A stretch of 64,000 nt of DNA from Bog-793 sp963823945 (GTDB lineage: Bacteria; Actinomycetota; Acidimicrobiia; Acidimicrobiales; Bog-793): contig CAWGNK010000005.1 of the NCBI GenBank assembly GCA_963823945.1, forward strand, positions 62,001-126,000, given 5' to 3'. The position numbers and the translations under genes are program-made. A model generated the notes under the pieces. That model was given only the letters and a program-made list of their open reading frames with translations. It was not told the origin of the DNA and did no database searches. Positions 45,672 to 54,866 of the stretch are shown here, in pieces. Numbering within the stretch: position 1 is the first letter of the stretch; every line of letters begins with the position of its first letter.

Positions 45672-48113
45672 ATGGCTGAGGCCATCACCGTTTCGGGCCC
45701 GATCAGCGGGTCCAGCCGCACCCTGTCGTTCGAGACAGGCAAGCTCGCTCAGCAAGCAGACGGGGCGGTCGTCGCCCGCATCGGCGACACCATGGTGCTC
45801 GTCACGGCGACCGCGGCCCGCAAGGTCCGCGAGGGGCAGGACTTCTTCCCGCTCACCGTCGACATCGAGGAGCGGATGTACGCCGCCGGGAAGATCCCCG
45901 GCTCGTTCTTCCGCCGGGAGGGCCGCGCGAGCGACCAGGCGATCCTGACGGCGCGTCTCATCGACCGCCCGTTGCGCCCGTCGTTCCCGGCCGGGTTCCG
46001 CAACGAGATCCACGTCGTCGGCACGATCCTCGGCGCCGACCAGGAGAACCCGCACGACGTCGTGGCGATCAACGGTGCCTCGGCGGCGCTGATGCTCTCG
46101 GGGATCCCCTTCGACGGCCCGATCGGCGCGGTGCGGATCGCCTTCTCGGCGACGGGCGAGTGGCTGCCGCACGCGACCTACCAGGAGGGCGACGCCTCGA
46201 CCTTCGAGCTCGTCGTCGCGGGGCGGGCGCTCGGCGAGGGGCCGGACGCCGAGATCGCAATCATGATGGTCGAGGCTGGCGGTACCGAGCACGCCTTCGA
46301 CTACTTCGACCAGGGCGCGCCCAAGGTGACCGAGGAGGTCATCGCCGGCGGGCTCGAGGCCGCCAAGACCTGGATCCGCGAGTCGATCGAGCTGCAGCGC
46401 GAGCTCGTCGCCAGGGCCGGCGCCAAGCCGACCATCCCCTACGAGGTCTTCGTCGACTACGGCGAGGACGTGCTCGCCCGCGTCGTCGCGGTCGGCGGCG
46501 AGAAGATCGCCGCGGCGAACGCCATCACGACGAAGACGGCACGGGGCGACGCCCTGACGGCCGCTTCCGAGGAGATCGCCGCCGAGCTGGCCGACGAGTT
46601 CGCCGGCCGCGAGCGCGAGATCTACGCCGCGATCAAGTCGCACACCAAGACCATCGTGCGCCGGCGCATCGCCGAGGAGGGCGTCCGGATCGATGGACGG
46701 GGCCCCACCGACATCCGCCCGCTCTCGGCGGAGGTCGGCCTGATCCCGACGGTGCACGGGTCGGGCCTTTTCCAGCGCGGTGACACCCAGGTGCTGAACG
46801 TCGCCACGCTCGGCATGCCGCGGATGAACCAGATGCTCGACACGATCAGCGTCGACGAGACCAAGCGCTACATGCACCACTACAACTTCCCGCCGTTCTC
46901 GACCGGCGAGACGGGAATGATGCGCGGCCCGAAGCGCCGGGAGATCGGCCACGGCCTGCTCGCCGAGCGCGCGCTGCTGCCCGTGATCCCATCCGAGGCC
47001 GAGTTCCCCTACACCCTCCGTCTCGTGTCCGACGTGCTCAGCTCGAACGGGTCGAGCTCGATGGCGTCGGTCTGCGGCTCGTCGCTGTCGTTGATGGACG
47101 CCGGCGTGCCGATCAAGGCGCCGGTCGGCGGGATCGCGATGGGCCTCGTTTACGCCGAGGGCAAGTACACGACGCTCACCGACATCCTGGGAGCCGAGGA
47201 CGCCTTCGGCGACATGGACTTCAAGGTCGCGGGGACCCGCGACGTCGTGACGGCGCTGCAGCTCGACACGAAGACCGACGGCCTGCCCGCCGAGGTGCTC
47301 GCCAAGGCGCTGCACCAGGCGTACGAAGCACGGCAGATCGTCCTCGACGTGATGGAGAGGGCGATCGCCCGCCCGGCCCCGACGGTCAAGCCGCACGCGC
47401 CCAAGATCGTCACCTTCGAGATCCCGATGGACAAGATCGGCGAGGTCATCGGCCCGAAGGGCAAGGTGATCAACGCGCTCCAGCAGGAGACGGGGGCCGA
47501 CATCGCGGTCGACGACGATGGATCGGTCGGCCGGGTGACGATCGGCGCCAAGGAGTCCGTCGCCGTCGACGAGGCGCGTCGCCGGATCGAGCTGATCCTC
47601 GACCCGCCGGCGGCCGACGTCGGCAAAACCTACTCCGGCAAGGTCGTGAACATCACGAAGTTCGGGGCCTTCGTCAACATCCTGCCGGGGCGCGACGGCC
47701 TGCTCCACATCTCGCGGCTCGGCGGCGGACGCCGAGTCGACCGCGTCGAGGACGTCCTCGAGCTCGGCCAGTCGGTCGAGGTCATCGTGCAGGACATCGA
47801 CCCGCAGGGGAAGGTCTCGCTCGCGCTCATCGGCGAGGACGGTGAGCCGATCGGCGGCCGTGAGCCCGCACGCGCGTCGTCGGACGACTCGCCACGACCG
47901 CCCCGGCGCGAACGCTCCGAGGACCGGGGCCCGCGCCGCGAGCCCGCCGGCGGCGAGGCGGCCGACCACGTGAAGCGCGTCTCGTTCGAAGACGAGTTCG
48001 AAGCCACGATCGCCAGTGATTTCGGTGATCTCGGCCCGGGCACCCCGAGCGCTCCCAGCGGCGAGCCGCCGAACAACCGCGGACCCCGCCGGCGCAGCGG
48101 TCCGCGGCGCTGA
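45672..48113 (+). CDS. pnp: Polynucleotide phosphorylase
   Basis: An 813-aa 3'-5' exoribonuclease/polyadenylase. Two RNase PH cores are present: the first with FPLTVDIEERMYAAGKIPGSFFRREGR, the second with MHHYNFPPFSTGETG and GEIGHG-type KRREIGHGLLAERAL, plus SSMASVCGSSLSLMDAGVP. A KH domain (DKIGEVIGPKGKVINALQQETG) and an S1 domain (KTYSGKVVNITKFGAFVNILPGRDGLLHIS) follow, then a long Arg/Pro-rich acidic tail. ATG 45672 follows AAGGAG. The 233-nt gap after rpsO is GC-rich with several possible hairpins. The stop overlaps the next gene's CTG as CTGA. Confidence 0.97.
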   Translation: MAEAITVSGPISGSSRTLSFETGKLAQQADGAVVARIGDTMVLVTATAARKVREGQDFFPLTVDIEERMYAAGKIPGSFFRREGRASDQAILTARLIDRPLRPSFPAGFRNEIHVVGTILGADQENPHDVVAINGASAALMLSGIPFDGPIGAVRIAFSATGEWLPHATYQEGDASTFELVVAGRALGEGPDAEIAIMMVEAGGTEHAFDYFDQGAPKVTEEVIAGGLEAAKTWIRESIELQRELVARAGAKPTIPYEVFVDYGEDVLARVVAVGGEKIAAANAITTKTARGDALTAASEEIAAELADEFAGREREIYAAIKSHTKTIVRRRIAEEGVRIDGRGPTDIRPLSAEVGLIPTVHGSGLFQRGDTQVLNVATLGMPRMNQMLDTISVDETKRYMHHYNFPPFSTGETGMMRGPKRREIGHGLLAERALLPVIPSEAEFPYTLRLVSDVLSSNGSSSMASVCGSSLSLMDAGVPIKAPVGGIAMGLVYAEGKYTTLTDILGAEDAFGDMDFKVAGTRDVVTALQLDTKTDGLPAEVLAKALHQAYEARQIVLDVMERAIARPAPTVKPHAPKIVTFEIPMDKIGEVIGPKGKVINALQQETGADIAVDDDGSVGRVTIGAKESVAVDEARRRIELILDPPAADVGKTYSGKVVNITKFGAFVNILPGRDGLLHISRLGGGRRVDRVEDVLELGQSVEVIVQDIDPQGKVSLALIGEDGEPIGGREPARASSDDSPRPPRRERSEDRGPRREPAGGEAADHVKRVSFEDEFEATIASDFGDLGPGTPSAPSGEPPNNRGPRRRSGPRR

Positions 48114-49399
48114 ACCCGGCCACCGGCCGGCCGCCGGCAGACGGCGGTGCGGCCCGAACCGAGATCTCGACACTCCCCTGCGGGGTGCGGCTCGTCACCG
48201 AGCGCATGGTCGACGTGCGCTCGGCGTGCCTCGGCTTCTGGGTCGGGACGGGCTCGCGCGACGAGACTGGCCCGCAGGCTGGGATCTCGCACTTCCTCGA
48301 GCACCTGCTCTTCAAGGGGAGCCCGACGAGGAGCGCGCGCTCGATCGCCGAGGACGTCGACGCCGTCGGCGGCGACATGAACGCCTTCACGACCAAGGAG
48401 TACACCGCCTTCTACGTCCGGATGCTCGGTGACGACCTCGACCTCGGCCTCGACATCCTCTCCGACATCGTCTGGAGCCCGGCGCTGCGCGCCGACGAGG
48501 TCGACTCGGAGCGCCAGGTGATCCTCGAGGAGGTGCTGATGCACCTCGACGAGCCGGGGGACTTCGCCCAGGAGCGGTTCGCCGACGCGATGTTCCCGGC
48601 GCACCCGCTCGGGCGCGAGGTCCTCGGCGACCCGGAGGTCATCAGGTCCGTGACGGTCGACGAGATCCGTCAGTTCATGGCAGTGCACTACCGGCCCGAG
48701 AACATCGTCGTCGCCGCCGCGGGCCAGGTCGACCACGGTTCCGTCGCCGAAGGACTCGAACGGCGTTTCGCGGGTCTCGCCGGTGGCGCCCGCCCGCTGC
48801 GCGTTCCCCCCTCCGACGAGGTCCGCCCGCTCGACGTGACGGTCCGGGACTGCGAGCAGGCGCACCTCGTGCTCGGCGTGCGGGCACCGGCGCGCCGCAG
48901 CCCGAGCCGGTTCGCCCTGGCGCTGCTCAACCACGTGCTCGGCGGGGGGATCTCGTCGCGCCTGTTCCAGTCGATCCGCGAAGAGCGCGGCCTCGCCTAC
49001 TCGATCATCTCGGAGCGGGTTGCCTTCGCCGACTCGGGAGCGCTCGTCGTGTCGGTCGGCACGTCGCCGGACAAGGCCGCGGAAGTGGTCGGCCTCGTCG
49101 TCGCCGAGCTCGACCACTGCGCGGGCTCCGGCGTCACCGCGGGCGAGCTCGACCGTGCCAAGGGCCACGTCGCGGCGGACCTGCTGCTCGGTCTGGAGGA
49201 TTCGGGCAACCGGATGTCGCGGATCGGCGCCGGGCTGCTGTTGTTCGACGAGGTGCTCTCGGTCGACGAGCAGCTCGCCCGGATCGATGCCGTCAGCCTC
49301 GACGAGGTGGGGACGCTCGCCGGCGAGCTGCTCGGTGGCCGCCGGGTGCTCACCGTCGTCGGGCCGTCCGCCGCGGGCGACTTCGCCCCGCTCGACTGA
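48110..49399 (+). CDS. M16 zinc peptidase, apparent CTG start
   Basis: A 429-aa pitrilysin-family peptidase. The inverted zinc motif is HFLEH in GISHFLEHLLFKGSPTRSA, with the downstream Glu in ERQVILEEVLMHLDEPGD; the second domain has GGGISSRLFQSIREERGLAYSI. The conserved N-terminal strand TEISTLPCGVRLVTERM lies upstream of the first canonical start (GTG 48185). From the in-frame TGA at 48026 to 48185 no ATG, GTG or TTG occurs. CTG 48110, overlapping the pnp stop as CTGA, gives the usual full-length protein. The rpsO-pnp-M16 order is conserved. Confidence 0.88.
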   Translation: MNPATGRPPADGGAARTEISTLPCGVRLVTERMVDVRSACLGFWVGTGSRDETGPQAGISHFLEHLLFKGSPTRSARSIAEDVDAVGGDMNAFTTKEYTAFYVRMLGDDLDLGLDILSDIVWSPALRADEVDSERQVILEEVLMHLDEPGDFAQERFADAMFPAHPLGREVLGDPEVIRSVTVDEIRQFMAVHYRPENIVVAAAGQVDHGSVAEGLERRFAGLAGGARPLRVPPSDEVRPLDVTVRDCEQAHLVLGVRAPARRSPSRFALALLNHVLGGGISSRLFQSIREERGLAYSIISERVAFADSGALVVSVGTSPDKAAEVVGLVVAELDHCAGSGVTAGELDRAKGHVAADLLLGLEDSGNRMSRIGAGLLLFDEVLSVDEQLARIDAVSLDEVGTLAGELLGGRRVLTVVGPSAAGDFAPLD

Positions 49400-49415
49400 C
49401 GGCCGGCCGCGGTGT

Positions 49416-49444
49416 TTGCCTTATTCAACTCCACTAAGTAGAGT
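49416..49444 (+). promoter_or_regulatory. Promoter of the TauE/SafE gene
   Basis: TTGCCT (49416-49421), 17 nt, TAGAGT (49439-49444), then 6 nt to the GTG start. A good sigma-70-like promoter for a leaderless transcript. Confidence 0.6.
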
Positions 49445-49458
49445 CACCCAGTGGAGTT
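49427..49458. promoter_or_regulatory. Inverted repeat operator across promoter and start codon
   Basis: AACTCCACT (49427-49435) and AGTGGAGTT (49450-49458) are a perfect 9-bp inverted repeat with a 14-nt spacer. The left arm is inside the promoter spacer and the right arm covers the GTG start. A bound repressor would block RNA polymerase. The regulator is not identified here. Confidence 0.6.
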
Positions 49459-50365
49459 CAGTCTGGCAGCACTTCTCTCGGGCCTCGCCGTCGGTCTTGT
49501 CGTCGGGGTCACCGGGTCCGGCGGGGGAGCCCTCCTCACGCCGCTTCTCATCCTCGCCCTGCACGTCAACGCCAAGACGGCGGTCGCGAGCGATCTCGTG
49601 GCGTCGGTCTTCATGCGTCCGGTCGCGGGGTTCGTGCACCTGCGGCGCTCGTTCGTCCACTGGCCGATCGTCGGCTGGCTCGTCGCCGGGTCCGTCCCGA
49701 CCGCCTTCGCCGGCGGACTGCTGTCGAGCCTGTTCATCCCAGCCTCGACCGCCGACCGGGTCCTCGAGCCCGTCATCGGGGGCGTGCTCCTCTTCTCCGG
49801 TGCGGCGGCGATCGCCCGCCGCTTCGCTTCCGCCCGAACGGCGGCGGGCGCGGCCCCGGCGCCCACCGGTTCGTTCGTCCGCCCGCGGCCGTTGCCCACG
49901 GTCGTGATCGGGATGCTCGGGGGCCTCGCCGTCGGCGTGACCTCGGTCGGAGCCGGGACGCTCATGCTCGTCGGGCTGGCGCTCGTCTACCCGGCGCTTT
50001 CGTCGTTCGAGCTCGTGGGGACCGATCTCGTCCAGGCGGTGCCGCTCGTCGTCGCCGCGGCGCTCGGCCACCTCGTCGCCGGCGGGTTGCACGTCTCGCT
50101 CACCGCGGCGGTCGTCGCCGGTGGCGTACCCGGGGCGTTCATCGGCGCCTACCTCTCCCGCTGGATCCCGGCGCGCTCGCTCGGCGTGATCGTCGCGGCG
50201 GTGATCTTCGGATCGGGTTGCGCCCTCATCGGCTGGGTCCCCGGCTCGATCGTCGGCGCAGCCGCCGTCGCGGCGCTCGCCGGGGGGACGGCGTGGATGC
50301 GGCGGCGCGAGGCGGCCCTCCCGGTCGGGTCGCCCGCCGAGGAGCCGGCCGAACTGTCGGCGTAA
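49451..50365 (+). CDS. TauE/SafE family anion exporter
   Basis: A 304-aa membrane protein with about eight helices arranged as two repeats: GLAVGLVVGVTGSGGGALLTPLLILAL in the first half and MLGGLAVGVTSVGAGTLMLVGLALVYP in the second, each with the family G-x-G-(G/A)-G pore sequence. The family moves sulfite, sulfoacetate, taurine-derived or other organosulfur anions; the substrate here is unknown. GTG 49451 is set by the promoter spacing. The ending is hydrophilic. Its own operator-controlled promoter suggests inducible expression. Confidence 0.87.
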   Translation: MEFSLAALLSGLAVGLVVGVTGSGGGALLTPLLILALHVNAKTAVASDLVASVFMRPVAGFVHLRRSFVHWPIVGWLVAGSVPTAFAGGLLSSLFIPASTADRVLEPVIGGVLLFSGAAAIARRFASARTAAGAAPAPTGSFVRPRPLPTVVIGMLGGLAVGVTSVGAGTLMLVGLALVYPALSSFELVGTDLVQAVPLVVAAALGHLVAGGLHVSLTAAVVAGGVPGAFIGAYLSRWIPARSLGVIVAAVIFGSGCALIGWVPGSIVGAAAVAALAGGTAWMRRREAALPVGSPAEEPAELSA

Positions 50366-50710
50366 CGATCGGCGGGGGGCCTCGGACCCCGCGGGGTGCC
50401 ACGACGTCATCACCCTGGTCGATCTTGTCACCCTCATCGCGGCTTGCCCGGCGGGCCCGCGCGCCCCGGGCCACCGGCCGCCGGTCCCGGACGGGACGGT
50501 CCCGGGTTCATTGGGCGGCCACCTTGGTGCCCCGACCTGCCCCGATGGCCGGTGACCCGGCCGTCCGATCAGGGCATTTGTTGTGCCAGGATGCACGTGC
50601 GACTCACGTTACGAACGCGCTACCTTTGTGCCACTCCAGAAGATCTCCACACGTCGTGGGGGCGGGGCCCGAAGGGGCGGTCCTTTCGGGGTGTTTCGTC
50701 AGGAGGGCAT
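50366..50710 (+). other. Intergenic leader of the ABC transporter
   Basis: No gene is seen. The region is very GC-rich, with repeated CGGTCCCGG stretches near 50490-50510. TACCTT (50621-50626) is the best -10 candidate for the transporter gene, giving a leader of about 80 nt that ends in the Shine-Dalgarno AGGAGG (50701-50706). Confidence 0.4.
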
Positions 50711-52657
50711 ATGAGAAGTTTCCACGGCCGGCGTGGCCTGCTCGGGGGCGCACTGATTGTGGCCGTCGCAGGATCGATGATCCTGACGCTCGCGGTTGCT
50801 CCCGTGAGCTCGGCGACCGCCAAGGCCAGCAAGCCGCACGTCACGAAGGTGATGGGCGGAACGGCCTACTTCGCTGAGCCCGCAGGCGGCAACCCGAACT
50901 ACATCTTCCCGTTTGCGCCGTTCCGGTACTTCAGCGTCGACAACCTCTCGCAATTCCAGATGCTGATGTACCGCCCGCTGTACTGGTTCGGGAACGGCTC
51001 GAACCCGACGATCAACCTGTCGGACTCGCTCGCCAAGTACCCGACGTTCTCCAACGGCGGCAAGACGGTGACCGTCGACCTGAACGCCTACAAGTGGTCC
51101 GACGGTGAGACGGTGACTTCCCAGGACGTCGTGTTCTGGATGAACTTCATGAAGCTCGAGAAGGACACCTGGGCGGGTTATGTCCCCGGGACCATCCCCG
51201 ACGACGTCGCCTCGATCTCCACGCCGAACGCGACGACGGTCGTCTTCAACCTCACCGGGTCGGTGAACCCGTACTGGTGGGTGTACAACGAGCTCAGCCA
51301 GATCACGCCGCTGCCGATGGCATGGGATGTGACTTCGCTGTCCCAGAAGGCCGGCGCGCAGTCCTGTGGCAAGGCGTCCTATGGCTCGGTCGTCGCCAAG
51401 TCGACGAAGACCGGGATCGTCCCCGGCAACTCCATCGCGAAGAGCTGCGTCAACGTCTTCGACTTCCTGTCCAAGGAAGCCGGTTACGACCCGTCCAACC
51501 CGAAGGGCTCGAACAACGCCTTCGCCACCTACGCGACGAACAAGCTGTGGCAGGTCGTCGACGGACCGTGGCACCTCACGTCGTTCAGCGCTTCGGGCCC
51601 GGTCACGATGAAGCCGAACCCCTCGTACTCCGGCCCGGTGAAGCCGACGTTGTCGGCCTTCACCGAGCTGCCCTTCACCTCAGGGACGGCTGAGTTCAAC
51701 GAGTTGGTCAGCGGGAACATCTCCGTCGGCTACATCCCGGCGGAAGACATCACCGTCCCCGCCCCGAGTCCGACCAAGGTCGGGCCGAACAACTCGCGTG
51801 TCTCGGGCAAGTACAACCTCGTGCCCTGGTACACCTGGGGCATCACGTACTTCCCGCTGAACTTCAACTCCGTCGATGACGGCGGCCACACGGGCGCGAT
51901 CTACCACCAGCTCTACTTCCGCCAGGCGCTGCAGATGCTGATCGACCAGCCCCTGCTGATCAAGAAGATCATCAAGGGCTACGGCGTGCCCGGCTACGGG
52001 CCGGTGCCGGTTCTGCCGAAGAACTCGTTCGTGACGAAGTTCGAGGAGACGAACCCGTACCCGTACAGCCCGACCAAGGCGAAGGCGCTTCTCGTGTCGC
52101 ACGGCTGGACCATCAACGCCGGTGGCACGGACGTCTGTGCCGTCGCGTCGAAGTGCGGTGTCCCGAAGGGGACGCAGCTCAACTTCCAGATGCTGTACTC
52201 GAGTGGCAACGAGGCCACGACCGAGACGGTAGAGGACGAGGTTTCCTCGTGGTCGTCGGTCGGGATCCACGTCACGGCGACCGCCGAGACGTTCGACGAG
52301 GTCTACGGCACCTCGCTCCCATGCTCGGGTTCGACGTGCTCCTGGAGCATGAGCTGGTGGGGCGGCTGGAGCTACTCGCCGGACTACTGGCCGAGCGGTG
52401 AGGACCTCTTCGAGACCGGCGCGGCGTCGAACGCCGGGTCGTACTCGAACAAGTACATGGACAGCCTGATCAAGGCGACAAACTTTGGAACCTCGACCCT
52501 CGCCCACTGGGAGAACTACACCGCGACGGTGCTCCCCGTGATCTGGGAGCCGAGCGGGGCCTACTCGCTGGTCGAGGTGGCCAAGAACCTCCAGGGCGTG
52601 ACGCCGCTGAACCCGCTGCTCATGCTCACCCCGGAGAACTGGTACTTCACGAAGTAA
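50711..52657 (+). CDS. Peptide/nickel-type ABC transporter substrate-binding protein (SBP family 5)
   Basis: A 648-aa secreted protein. A signal peptide is evident: RSFHGRRGLL, then a hydrophobic stretch to about residue 28 and an SSATA cleavage-like site. No lipobox Cys is present, so anchoring is unclear. The family 5 fold shows MYRPLYWFGNG, KWSDGETVTSQDVVFWMNF, VDGPWHLTSFSASGPV, FRQALQMLIDQPLLIKKIIKGYG and a C-terminal WGGWSYSPDYWPSGEDLF. Unusually rich in Ser, Thr, Asn, Tyr and Trp compared with the Arg/Ala-rich neighbours, as often for exported proteins. Two permeases follow. Confidence 0.93.
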   Translation: MRSFHGRRGLLGGALIVAVAGSMILTLAVAPVSSATAKASKPHVTKVMGGTAYFAEPAGGNPNYIFPFAPFRYFSVDNLSQFQMLMYRPLYWFGNGSNPTINLSDSLAKYPTFSNGGKTVTVDLNAYKWSDGETVTSQDVVFWMNFMKLEKDTWAGYVPGTIPDDVASISTPNATTVVFNLTGSVNPYWWVYNELSQITPLPMAWDVTSLSQKAGAQSCGKASYGSVVAKSTKTGIVPGNSIAKSCVNVFDFLSKEAGYDPSNPKGSNNAFATYATNKLWQVVDGPWHLTSFSASGPVTMKPNPSYSGPVKPTLSAFTELPFTSGTAEFNELVSGNISVGYIPAEDITVPAPSPTKVGPNNSRVSGKYNLVPWYTWGITYFPLNFNSVDDGGHTGAIYHQLYFRQALQMLIDQPLLIKKIIKGYGVPGYGPVPVLPKNSFVTKFEETNPYPYSPTKAKALLVSHGWTINAGGTDVCAVASKCGVPKGTQLNFQMLYSSGNEATTETVEDEVSSWSSVGIHVTATAETFDEVYGTSLPCSGSTCSWSMSWWGGWSYSPDYWPSGEDLFETGAASNAGSYSNKYMDSLIKATNFGTSTLAHWENYTATVLPVIWEPSGAYSLVEVAKNLQGVTPLNPLLMLTPENWYFTK

Positions 52658-52874
52658 GGCAGTTAGCAACAGGGCAACATCGGGCGGTTGGGCCGGCCCC
52701 GGGATCCCCGGGACCGGCCCGGCCGCTGTTCGACTACATTCCCCGAACGACCGGCCGGAGGGCGAAACGAGGTGCCCCCGGCGACCTGCAAGAATTGGCC
52801 GACGTGCAGCCGCCCAGCGGCACGCGCGCGACGAGATGACGACACGACGACATGACGACAGGGAGTGATCGCAG

Positions 52875-53825
<951 letters not shown>

Positions 53826-53849
53826 TCGCGTCGCCCAAGGAGGCTCGTG

Positions 53850-54815
53850 ATGGCGATCGAGACCGGTGCGGGAACGGGCAACCTCCCGCTCGAGGAGGCC
53901 GCGCTCGCCCCGGATCAGGGATTCGTCGGCCCGTCGGGCGGCGAAGGCGTCTCGACCGGCAGCATCGGCATGCAGATCTTCCGCGTCTTTTTCGAGAACA
54001 AGCTCGCCGTCATCGGCGCGGCGGTCATCATCTTGATGGTGCTGTTCTGCTATCTCGGCCCGGTCTTTTACCCGACGAACCAGACGAACGCCAACAACGC
54101 CCTCCTGTTCGGCTGTCAGAACTGCGCGCCCTCGTGGGCACACCCGCTCGGCACGGACTTCACGGGCTTCGATCTCCTCGGCCGCATCATGTACGGCGGC
54201 CAGGTCTCGCTCGAGGTCGGCTTCGCCGCGGCGGGTATCGCCACGGCGATCGGCGTGATCTGGGGGGCGGTGTCCGGCTTCTTCGGCGGGTGGATCGACG
54301 CCCTCATGATGCGCATCGTCGACGTGCTGCTCTCGGTGCCGCTGCTCTTCCTCATCATCACCCTGGCGGTGATCTTCAAGCGGTCGCTCGGGCTCATCAT
54401 CCTCGTGATCGGCTGTACGGCGTGGCTGGGCCCGGCACGGCTCGTCCGTGGTGAAGCGCTGACGCTGCGCGTCCGGGAGTACGTCCAGGCGGTGCGCGTC
54501 ATGGGCGGGACCGGGCGGCGGATCGTCGTGCGCCACATCATCCCGAACACGATCGGGACGATCGTCGTCAACGCGACATTCCAGGTCGCCGACGCGATCC
54601 TTCTGCTGGCGGCCCTCGGATTCATCGGTCTCGGCGTGCCGGCGCCGCTCACCGACTGGGGCACGATGCTCGCCAACGCAGTGAACTACGCGCTGGCCGG
54701 CTACTGGTGGGAGATCTACCCGACCGGGGCGGCGATCGTGCTCGTCGTCGTGGCGTTCAACTTCGTCGGCGACGCCCTGCGCGACGCCTTCGAGGTCCGC
54801 CTACAGCGCCGCTAG
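53850..54815 (+). CDS. ABC transporter permease (DppC type)
   Basis: A 321-aa permease. After a Gly-rich cytoplasmic tail, helix 1 is LAVIGAAVIILMVLFCYLG. A periplasmic loop with FGCQNCAPSWAHPLGTDFTGFDLLGRIMYGG is typical of DppC. The EAA motif is REYVQAVRVMGGTGRRIVVRHIIPN, with ALGFIGLGVPAPLTDWGTML near the end. ATG 53850 is preferred over GTG 53847 from its 6-nt distance to AAGGAGG (53837-53843). Ends 51 nt before the convergent ATPase gene. Confidence 0.94.
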   Translation: MAIETGAGTGNLPLEEAALAPDQGFVGPSGGEGVSTGSIGMQIFRVFFENKLAVIGAAVIILMVLFCYLGPVFYPTNQTNANNALLFGCQNCAPSWAHPLGTDFTGFDLLGRIMYGGQVSLEVGFAAAGIATAIGVIWGAVSGFFGGWIDALMMRIVDVLLSVPLLFLIITLAVIFKRSLGLIILVIGCTAWLGPARLVRGEALTLRVREYVQAVRVMGGTGRRIVVRHIIPNTIGTIVVNATFQVADAILLLAALGFIGLGVPAPLTDWGTMLANAVNYALAGYWWEIYPTGAAIVLVVVAFNFVGDALRDAFEVRLQRR

Positions 54816-54866
54816 TCCGAGTAGTCCCCCCGCCCGGCGGGTGCCGCGCCGAGGGGCAGAGTTGAA

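Noticed and set aside
45501..48173. Open frame of 890 codons on the minus strand
   Set aside because: Antisense of pnp; no recognisable domain and biased composition.
49421..50596. Minus-strand frame opposite the TauE/SafE gene
   Set aside because: Hydrophilic Arg/Asp repeats opposite a clear multi-helix membrane protein.
50396..50710. Upstream extension of the substrate-binding protein
   Set aside because: The frame is open, but the signal peptide and AGGAGG place the start at 50711; upstream residues are Arg/Gly/Pro-rich intergenic translation.
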